Shown here piece after piece: positions 56,000-64,000 of a stretch of 64,000 bases of DNA. This stretch comes from Strongylocentrotus droebachiensis. Lineage: Eukaryota; Echinodermata; Echinoidea; Camarodonta; Strongylocentrotidae. The stretch lies in the NCBI GenBank assembly GCA_035222895.1, contig JAVYIG010000096.1:310001-374000 (forward strand), written 5' to 3'. Position 1 is the first letter of the stretch. Each line of letters starts with the position of its first letter. The notes beneath the pieces were generated by a model. The model saw nothing but the letters and a program-made list of their open reading frames with translations. It was not told the origin of the DNA and made no database searches. Position numbers and translations under genes: made by a program.

Positions 56000-56175
56000 A
56001 CTCATGGTAACCCAACCACAATGACGTTCACATCCTACCAGGTACCCGCTTAACATCAGGGTGGAGAGGAGAAATTTAGATAAAACGCCTTGCTCATGGA
56101 CATAGTGCCGTGCCGGGGCTCGAACTCGAGACCTTTACATTTCAAGTCAAGTAATTAAACCACTCAACTACAACA
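56000..56175 (-). mobile_element. SINE fragment (tRNA-like head on minus strand)
   Basis: GGTCTCGAGTTCGAGCCCCGG on the minus strand is a degenerate B box region; the body (CCTACCAGGTACCCGCTTAA) relates to the 14626-15303 unit. Intron between exons 2 and 3. Confidence 0.55.
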
Positions 56176-56673
56176 GCCTCCACAACAATATAAACCAATC
56201 CTGGATCCACCACTTGCCAGTACTTAATTTTATGTTTATTGAGAAAGGCTTTGGTAGTTTCACGAATGTATGAACTTGAACGATTTACCGGTTACATGTC
56301 GTGTTTCCGATACTCCGAAGCTTCACAGAGGAACGCAGAGTAAGGTTCATAATTCTCAAGGTTTGCATTTACGAAAACTAAAAAGCGTTCGTTAATCGAA
56401 AAAAATGAAATGAGGTTTAATATTCAGAATGTTCATATTTCCCAAAATGACATGGAGACCTTTATCGATTTTTGGTGTACAAACCTTCGAATTATTTACT
56501 TACTTATTCATTTACTTATCCATACTAATGAACCCCCTGGTATGGGAAATTTGTCTTTCATAATGCCGAACATTCGGAAAAATGAATCTTCGGGAACAAA
56601 ACGAACCAGTCCTTCGGAAAAACGAACCTTCGGAAAACCGAGCCTACGGAAAAGCTCGTGTTTCTCTATTTAC

Positions 56674-56851
56674 CTGCTCCGTTCTCTATGAGAAGTTCTA
56701 CCCAGGGTACGAGTGCCTTGGCACAGGCATAGTGGATCACACTGTTTCCCGCTGCGTCTGTATGCTTTATCGCTTGACTAATGTCATCAGGGTTGCGGTC
56801 TGAGAGGAGTTGCTTGGCCTTATCGATGCTGGGGTTTTCGGCTTTCACGAG
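56674..56851 (-). CDS. TRPA exon 2 (first ankyrin repeat)
   Basis: The acceptor GATCCTAG precedes LVKAENPSIDKAKQLL; the donor GCAG|GTAAAT gives phase 1. It contains an ankyrin-like repeat (DAAGNSVIHYACAK, then VPWVELLIENGA) that continues into exon 3. A dinucleotide and trinucleotide-rich intron lies upstream (56868-57060). Confidence 0.85.
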
Positions 56852-56867
56852 CTAGGATCAACAGAAT

Positions 56868-56935
56868 GATAATAATAATAATAATAATAATTGTATCTTC
56901 TCCTTTGTTGTGCAAGTTCGAACAATAAAGTGATG

Positions 56936-56973
<38 letters not shown>

Positions 56974-57060
56974 GTAATAATAATAATACTGATAATGATA
57001 ATAATAATAAAATAACAAGAATAATAATTGTAATGGTTATGACAATGAAAATAAAAATTG
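56868..57060. repeat. (AAT)n and (TA)n microsatellites
   Basis: AATAAT runs flank a TATATA run at 56940-56966. Confidence 0.95.
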
Positions 57061-57096
57061 ATAGAAAGGATAATGATAGTAATGACAGTATCAATA

Positions 57097-57860
57097 AGGC
57101 CAAAAAAAAAATTGTTTGGTTGTCCTCGATTGCTTTTCTGGAGTAGGGGCGGGCGGGCGGATTTTTATTTTTTATTTTTTTTTTTCTCTTTTTTTTCCCC
57201 CATTTTGTTTATTTTTTTTTTTTTAATAATTTGTTTTTCCGTAAAAAAAAAATCATTGGGATTGTCAAGCATTTAAACAAACAAAGTCTATAAAACACTT
57301 TAATATGGTAAAAGACTAGTTTAATGTTCAATGAATATCAAGACCAACACAGAAAGTATTTTGGGCTTTGAAATACAGCACCTTTTAAATCTCCATTGTA
57401 TTACGTATAGCTACTTGCGCCCTCTATGTAGCAAACAATGTGCAGTGAGCTTGCAGGGTGGTCTAATCCCTCCTGTAAACCAGTACAGATGGGCTTTAAA
57501 ATGAGTTTAAGAATGCTCAGAACCTGATTTGAATGAACGGCATTTTGAAAAATAAAAATGGCAAGTTTAATAAATACCTAATTGCGTACTGAAAAGACCA
57601 AACTGGCAACGGGACGCATTTTGATCCTTGCAAATGCATAAAATGGTATGTTTGGCATTAAAGATTGCTCCCCCCCAAAAAAAAAAAAAAAAAAAATAAA
57701 TAAATAAATAAATTAAAAAAAAAAAAAAAAATTGAATAAAAAAAAAAAAATGAATAAAAAAAAATATATATATATTACAAAAAAAAATAAAAAATACGAG
57801 CGGTCCGAAAATGACGAGCGGGCGGTCGAGGACAACCAAATGATTTTTTTTTTTTGGCCT
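57097..57860. mobile_element. TIR element with TA target site
   Basis: 764 bases. The left end AGGCCAAAAAAAAAATTG, then TTTGGTTGTCCTCGA; the right end TCGAGGACAACCAAATG, then a T run and GGCCT. TA flanks both sides (57095-57096, 57861-57862). The interior is A/T homopolymer-rich with no transposase. The TA target suggests a Tc1/mariner-type MITE, by inference. Confidence 0.75.
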
Positions 57861-57989
57861 TACGATAGAAGAAGTGATAATAATAAAAAATAATGATAAT
57901 AATAATAATTATTATTTATTATTTAATCGACACATTTAAAGAAAATGCGCTTTACAATATTGTTATTAGCAGAAAAGGGTGAGTTTTGA

Positions 57990-58200
57990 GATGCTTTTAA
58001 AGGCACACTGTCCTACTTGTAGCTACTTGCTCCCTCTATATAGAAAACTTCCCAAATCGGTGCCTGTTGGTCCCCCATGATCCTCTTTTTCTTATGTTAA
58101 ATGAGAGCTGAGTTAATGAGATAGCCACCTGTCACACTGACTTCGCTGGCTCTCTGGGTGGTCTAATCCCTTCTAGCTGCAGTAGTAAAGCCTCCCTTTA
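57990..58200 (-). repeat. Dispersed repeat (copy of 27385-27575)
   Basis: Opposite-strand copy with CCCCCATGATCCTCTTTTTC and GGGTGGTCTAATCCC. Confidence 0.7.
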
Positions 58201-59181
58201 AAGGTATTGAATTTTTAGCTAGTTATGGTAATATATCGGTAGTCTATTCCACAGTTTTTCAGCTGCAGTTGTGAATGCTCTGTGTGAGCGTGTGCGTTTG
58301 GATGTATTTCGGTGTGTGTGTGAAAGAATCCGAGGACTGCGATATCTAATGCGTTAAAAGTGATTTTCCTGTTCTTGCATTGTTTTTTTGTTTTAATGTT
58401 GTTGCTGTTGTTGTGATGTTGCTGCTGTCTTTATTCCACTGTCTTGTAGGTCCCGTCTGGTAATGGTAAGGACCCACTAATTGCAGTCGCACACGAGATG
58501 CCATTTTGCCTTAATACGCAAGACTCCGTCAGCGACTCACACGGTGTGATACATGTATTAGTATTAAAGCAATCGCAGTGACGCCTCGGGTGAGATATTA
58601 TTGTCCAATTACACTATTAATCAACTTGACACGTGACGTTTTTCAAAGGGCATTGAATCCTGTTAACATTCCATTAAAGATGGTCATGCTAATTGGGTAA
58701 ATAGTCGTTCGTGAAGTAGGTAACTTTGCGATCACTACATAAAACTGAGGTAACGGGTATTACGCTCCCGTGGGTACGTCCGTGAGCTGCCCTCTATATA
58801 CCCACGCATGAGCAACTTTAATACCGAGAAATCCAAATCGTCGGTCAGTTTGGAGTCGGTTAGGAATCGGTTTGAATTCGGTTCAGCGATGTAACTAACC
58901 ACGCGTTGTGTATTTAGACAGGTTTAGTATCCAGGCAAATACTTTCATAAAATATTTCAGAACCTTCATGTTGGTCAATATCTTCAATAACAAATATTAT
59001 GGGTGATTAGTCATTTTGATATGCTAAACGTGACAACTAAATATCGGGACACGGTCTTCCACCTCCTACCCCCCCCCCCCCTCTCTCTCCGTCATTTAAT
59101 GAGATCTTCCTTCACTTTTGCTAATCTATCACGCCGATTTTTCTTTATTTGTTTGTTTGTCTTTCAAATACAATGGCTTAC
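58201..59181. other. Rest of intron 1, no gene seen
   Basis: Unique-looking sequence with a C run near 59070-59081. No exon with good splice sites was recognised. Confidence 0.5.
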
Positions 59182-59450
59182 CTTTAAAAGCGACTTTTCG
59201 CGAATTCTTTTCACCAAGGGGGTGCTGTCCTCGGCAATCCGGACTCCGAACAAGTTGTGATGCGACTTGGCGTCCCAAGCACCGGTTCCGGTTCGGATTC
59301 GGAAAATGAACTGCCCTCATCGATACACAAGTCGTCGTAGAGGGGGCTAATTACCGACTCATTATCACTGGAATCGGACAAGGTGCCTTGTTCATCCAGT
59401 GGATAACCGGATCGGAGTCCATGGATGACGGTTTTTTGCCATCTACTCAT
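59182..59450 (-). CDS. TRPA exon 1 (N-terminus), one-base deletion
   Basis: Starts at ATG 59448-59450 (MSRWQKT), just after a good acceptor (CTTATATCTTAG) that would join it to a 5' UTR exon. It encodes a Ser/Asp/Glu-rich N-terminus (DSSDNESVISPLYDD, SSFSESEPEP). The starting frame meets TGA at about 59211, yet the frame that leads into the donor (AAAG|GTAAGC) in the right phase reads LFGVRIAEDSTPLVKR. The switch falls near 59275-59290, at CTTGGGACG. Adding one base makes 270 bases, exactly 90 codons, and restores phase 0 into exon 2. A lost G in the GGG run is the simplest explanation. Confidence 0.75.
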
Positions 59451-59999
59451 CTTAACGGCTTTGGTCACTAAGATATAAGTTAAAAAAAAGTAAAATAAAT
59501 AACGTTAAATATCATAGACCCGTCAACGGGACTCACCGTGTTTTAGCGTGCGACGTTTCACGTCAACTCGGGGATTCGTTTCATGCCGACTGGTCGTTGG
59601 CGGCAAATGGTTGTTGATCCGACTATTTATTTAGTTACTTACGACTTGTAAGATGAAACACTCTTATCAACACGAGCATTTTTTTTTTTTTTTTTTTTTT
59701 TTTTTGGGGGGGGGGGAAGGGGGGGGGGGGTGAAAATAAATAGCCCTACACAGAGCAGTAGGGGCATTTACACTTTCTTCCAAACACGCCACATAATGCC
59801 AAACCGGAGCTTGACCGCTCCACCAAGGGCAACTTCGCTTTACCGGCAGAAATGCCAAGCCCGAAACATTCCAAAACGAAGTGTGATCTTTTGGCGTGTT
59901 TCGGCGTGTTTGGCAAGGATGAACGATCGCAGTTGTAACATGGTGATGTTAGGTCACGCGACTTTAGGAGCGGAGCTAGCTGTCGTCATTGAAGAAAAT
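59451..59999. other. Region upstream of the TRPA start codon
   Basis: An acceptor-like CTTATATCTTAG ends at about 59469, so the transcript probably starts in an unplaced 5' exon further right. T and G runs at 59681-59730. No promoter could be assigned. Confidence 0.4.
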
Positions 60000-62560
60000 G
60001 GTAGAACGATATAAACAAAGAATAACATACGAGAAGGTGATAGAAGGAAGAAACAAAGAATAACATAAGGAAACACAGAAAGAGGAAGTGATAGAATGAT
60101 AAAAAAGAATAACATAAGAGAAGGTGATAGAAGGAAAAAACAAAGAATAACAAAAGGAAACACAGAAAGAGGAAGTGAGAGAATGATAAAAAAACCAAAG
60201 AATAACATACGAGAAGGTGATAGAAGGAAGAAACAAAGAATAACTTAAGAAAATATAGAAAGAGGAAGTGATAGAATGATAAAAAACTAAAATAACATAA
60301 GAGAAGGTGATAGAAAAAAGAAACAAATAATAACATAAGTAAACACAGAAAGAGAAAGTGATAGAATGATAAAAAACAAAGATTAACATAAGATAAGGTG
60401 ATAAAAGGAAGAAACAAAGAATAACATAAGGAACACAGAAAGAGAAAGTGATATAATGATAAAAAAGAATAACATAAGAGAAGGTGATAGAAGGAAGAAA
60501 CAAAGAATAACATAAGTAAACACAGAAAGAGGAAGTGATAGAATGATAAAAAACAAAGATTAACATAAGATAAGGTGATAAAGGAAGAAACAAAGAATAA
60601 CATAAGGAACACAGAAAGAGAAAGTGATAGAATGATCAAAAACAAAGAATAGCATAAAAGAAGGTAATAGAAGGAAGAAACAAAGAATAACATAAGTAAA
60701 CACAGAAAGAGGAAGTGATAGAATGATAAAAAAACCAAATAATAATATACGAGAAGGTGATAGAAGGAAGAAACAAAGAATAACATAAGAAAATATAGAA
60801 AGAGGAAGTGATAGAATGATAAAAAACATAGAAGAACATAAGAGAGGGTGATAGAAGGAAGAAACAAAGAATAACATAAGAACACTTAGAAAAAGGAAGT
60901 GATAGAATGATAAAAGAAAAAACACGAAGAATAACATAAAAGAAGGTGATAGAAGGAAGAAACACTGAATAACATAAGGAACATAGAAAAAGGAAGTGAT
61001 AGAATAATCAAAAACAAAGAATAGCATAAAAGAAGGTTATAGAACGAAGAAACAAAGAATAACATAAGTAAACACAGAAAAAGGAAGTGATAGAATGATA
61101 AAAAACCAAAGAATAACATACGAGAAGGTGATAGAAGGAAGAAACAAAGAATAACATAAGAAAATATAGAAAGAGGAAGTGATAGAATGATAAAAATTTA
61201 AAATAACATAAGAGAAGGTGATAGAAAAAAGAAACAAAGAATAACATAAGGAACACAGAAAGAGGAAGTGATAGAATAATCAAAAACAAAGAATAGCATA
61301 AAAGAAGGTAATAGAAGGAAGAAACAAAGAATAACATAAGTAAACACAGAAAGAGGAAGTGATGGAATGATAAAAAACATAGAAGAACATAAGAGAAGGT
61401 GATAGAAGGAAGAAACAAAGAATAACATAAGTAAACACAGAAAGAGGAAGTGATAGAATGATCAAAAACAAAGAATAGCATAAAAGAAGGTAATAGAAGG
61501 AAGAAACAAAGAATAACATAAGTAAACACAGAAAAAGGAAGTGATAGAATGATAAAAAAACAAATAATAACTTTCGAGAAGGTGATAGAATGAAGAAACA
61601 AAGAATAACATAAGAAAATATAGAAAGAGGAAGTGATAGAATGATAAAAAACTAAAATAACATAAGAGAAGGTGATAGAAAAAAGAAACAAAGAATAACA
61701 TAATGAACACAGAAAGAGGAAGTGATAGAATGATAACAAACTAAAATAACATAAGAGAAGGTGATAGAAAAAAGAAACAAAGAATAACATAAGGAACACA
61801 AAAAGAGGAAGTGACAGAATGATCAAAAATAAAGAATAGCGTAAAAGAAGGTAATAGAAGGAAGAAACAAAGAATAACATAAGAAAATATAGAAAGAGGA
61901 AGTGATAGAATGATAAAAAACTAAAATAACATAAGAGAATGTGATAGAAGGAAGAAACAAAGAATAACATAAGGAACACAAAAAGAGGGAGTGATAGAAT
62001 GATAAAAAACAAAGAATAGCATAAAAGAAGGTAATAGAAGGAAGAAACAAAGAATAACATAAGGAAACACAGAAAGAGGAAGTGATGGAATGATAAAAAA
62101 CACGAAGAATAACATCAGAGAAGGTGATAAAAGGAAGAAACAAAGAATAACATAAGAAAACATAGAAAAAGGAAGTGATAGAATGATAAAAAACAAAGAA
62201 AAGCATAAAAGAAGGTGATAGAAGGAAGAAACGTAGAATAACATAAGGAAACACAGAAAAAGGAAGTGATAAAATGATAAAAAAAATCAAAGAATAACAT
62301 ACAAGAAGGTGATGCAATGAAGAAACAAAGAATAACATAAAGAAACACAGAAAGAGGAAGTGATAGAATGATAAAAAACAAAGAATATCATAAGAGAAGG
62401 TGATACAGAAGGAAGAAACAGAGAATAACATAAGGAAACGCAGAAAGAGAAAGCGATAGAAGAAAGAAACACAGAATAACATAAGGAAAGACAGAAAGAG
62501 AGAGTGATAGAATGATTTAAAAAAAAGAATAACATAAGAGGAAAGTTTTTGCATTGGAGT
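60000..62560. repeat. Minisatellite array 2, dimeric unit of about 85-95 bp
   Basis: Two alternating subunits: one with AACATAAGTAAACACAG and AGAGGAAGTGATAGAATGAT, the other with AACATAAGAGAAGGTGATAG and AAGGAAGAAACAAAG. About 28 dimers, much more diverged than array 1. Edge units of array 1 resemble these, so the arrays on either side of the TRPA gene share an origin. Long minus-strand ORFs (SFYHLLLCYSLF-type) are repeat products. Confidence 0.93.
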
Positions 62561-63195
62561 GCCGCGCATGCCAACTAAAACACGCTAAAACATCACTGAG
62601 CTTTTCAGTCGGTGATTTTTCACCGTAAACGCGACTTTTCAAATGAGGTATTTGCAGGCGCGTACGCAGGATATTTTTCAAGGGGGGGGGGGGGGGAGGG
62701 ATAAAAGGACACTTTTTTTGGGAGGGGGGTAAGGTCAACTTCTTTAGGTCAGCCATTGGTATAAATTTTTTTTTTAATAAAAAAATATATATAACAAAAA
62801 ATTACCAAAGGTTTTTTGTTTTCCCCTCTAAAATACACACATAAAATAAGTGCGCCTAGTGGCGAGAAGAGAGTCGGAGTCAAGGAACTCTGGGAAATTG
62901 TAATGGATCTCCCAAACCTTCGAAATAAAAGCTCCGGCTAAATTGTGCCGCAGGCCCCCTCTTTTGATTGCAGAGGGCTTCTCCCTTTTCACATAAAAAT
63001 GATTATTAATAAATGTGATTTGTTAAGCTTTATTTTATTGAGTTTGCTGGTTTGTTTTCTCTCTCTTTCTAGATACTGAGAAATTGTTCTTTGCGGATTA
63101 TATGGGGAAGTTATTTCACGGATACGACGAGGGTAAACATTGATGATGATATATAAACAAATTATTATAGGCCTATTTAGAGGCCCAGATGAATC
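62561..63195. other. No gene; G-tract dispersed repeat end
   Basis: CAGGCGCGTACGCAGG at 62655 followed by a long G run matches the repeat ends at 51880 and 32577. The remainder is plain AT-rich DNA. Confidence 0.5.
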
Positions 63196-64000
63196 ATCGC
63201 TTTACCTAACTATGGTTCCAAAGATGTCATCGCTTTGCCGAACTAAGAATCCACAGATATCATCGCTTTGCCTAACTATGTATCCAAAGATGTCATCGCT
63301 TTACCTAACTATAGATCAACAGATATCATCGCTTTGCCTAATTATGGTTCCAAAGACATCATTGCTTTGCCTAACTATGGATCCAAAGATGTCATCGCTT
63401 TGCCGAACTAAGGATCCACATATATCATTGCTTTGCCTAACTATGTATCCAAAGATGTCATCGCTTTACCTAACTATAGATCAACAGATATCATCGCTTT
63501 GCCTTACTATGGTTCCAAAGACATCATTGCTGTGCCTAACTATGGATCCAAAGATGTCATCGCTTTGCCGAACTAAGGATCCAAAGATGTCATCGCTTTG
63601 CCGAACTAAGGATCCACAGATATTATCGCTTTGCCTAACTATGGTTCCAAAGACATCATCGCTTTGCCTAACTATGGTTCCAAAGACATCATTGCTGTGC
63701 CTAACTATGGATCCAAAGATGTCATCGCTTTGCCGAACTAAGGATCCAAAGATGTCATCGCTTTGCCGAACTATGGTTCCAAAGACATCATTGCTTTGCC
63801 TAACTATGGATCCAAAGATGTCATCGCTTTGCCGAACTAAGGATCCACAGATATTATTGCTTTGCCTAACTATGTATCCAAAGATGTCATCGCTTTACCT
63901 AACTATAGATCAACAGATATCATCGCTTTGCCTAACTATAGTTCCAAAGACATCATCACTTTACCTAACTATGGTTCCTAAGACATCATTGCTTTGCCTA
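63196..64000. repeat. 33-bp tandem array running off the window
   Basis: About 24 units of 33 bases around TCATCGCTTTGCC, AACTATGG and TTCCAAAGA. Units vary between TATGGTTCC, TATGGATCC and TAAGGATCC. Read on the plus strand the unit encodes an 11-residue repeat (IIALPNYGSKD), but the AACTAAGG variants put a TAA in that frame, so it is not an intact coding repeat here. The array continues beyond 64000. Confidence 0.93.

Larger units (their letters stand above)
13015..59450 (-). pseudogene. TRPA-family cation channel gene, complete exon set but disrupted
   Basis: Transient receptor potential ankyrin-type channel: a tetrameric, membrane-embedded cation channel whose relatives sense chemical, thermal or mechanical stimuli. 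Twenty-five coding exons were placed on the minus strand. All junctions use GT/AG, and phases match except at exon 9. The product would be about 1,258 residues: an acidic N-terminus, ankyrin repeats (about 90-690), a linker, six membrane segments (about 830-1100) and a coiled coil (1187-1258). The TRPA landmark KELLNHPVV precedes S1, and S6 reads MPIVVMNLL-TGLAVYDI. Four lesions are present: a frameshift in exon 1, TAA in exon 3, an LTR element at exon 9 and a frameshift in the S1 exon. Either this is a young pseudogene or null allele, or the indels and stop are assembly errors on top of a real insertion. The family call is firm; functional status is open. A splice-acceptor-like site just upstream of the ATG suggests a separate 5' untranslated exon. 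Confidence 0.85.

Noticed and set aside
59129-59320. Alternative start frame for exon 1 (MRAVHFPNPNRN)
   Set aside because: It reaches the donor in phase 1, while exon 2 needs phase 0; the frame with LFGVRIAEDSTPLVKR fits instead.
59954-62756. Hydrophobic minus-strand ORFs over the second array
   Set aside because: Same cause as for array 1; the reading follows the minisatellite and shows no domain.
63196-64000. CRISPR-like array of short repeats
   Set aside because: Direct tandem 33-bp units with no spacers, in a eukaryotic context; it is a minisatellite.

Overview
This is AT-rich, intron-rich animal DNA, most likely from a marine deuterostome and probably an echinoderm (sea-urchin-like). 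The organism call is an inference. It rests on the tRNA-derived SINEs, Penelope, Tx1/L1 and Ty3/gypsy remnants, many small inverted-repeat elements, and a TRPA-family channel gene with long introns.

One host gene dominates the window. A TRPA-type cation channel (N-terminal ankyrin repeats, six membrane segments, C-terminal coiled coil) runs on the minus strand from the start codon at 59450 to the stop at 13015. I could place 25 coding exons, including a candidate 30-base microexon. Splice sites and intron phases chain from exon to exon with one exception, exon 9, giving a product of about 1,258 residues. Four lesions break it: a one-base deletion in exon 1 (about 59280), an in-frame TAA in exon 3 (55853-55855), a Ty3/gypsy element inserted at the start of exon 9 (40507-47885), and a one-base insertion in the first transmembrane exon (near 24339-24355). 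With everything else open, this looks like a recently inactivated gene or an assembly with residual indels.

Layout from left to right. 1-2.8 kb: a possible secretory leader ORF, then a 51-bp minisatellite. 2.8-13 kb: no gene; inverted repeats, a TAA-flanked element, a SINE, a long hairpin, a TTAA-flanked element and tandem duplications. 13-25 kb: C-terminal and membrane exons, with decayed copies of exon 23, a Penelope fragment, an exact tandem duplication and foldback elements in the introns. 25-40 kb: linker and ankyrin exons with a decayed LINE and several SINEs. 40.5-47.9 kb: the gypsy element, with identical LTRs, most of gag missing and integrase cut short. 48-59.5 kb: N-terminal ankyrin exons with a hAT-type element, SINEs and a TIR element. 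60-62.6 kb: a second minisatellite related to the first. 63.2-64 kb: a 33-bp tandem array that runs off the window.

I found no new multi-gene system. The most noteworthy items are the dense but recent-looking damage to the channel gene, the gag-less element with identical LTRs that sits in one of its exons, and the decayed copies of exon 23 downstream of the real exon.
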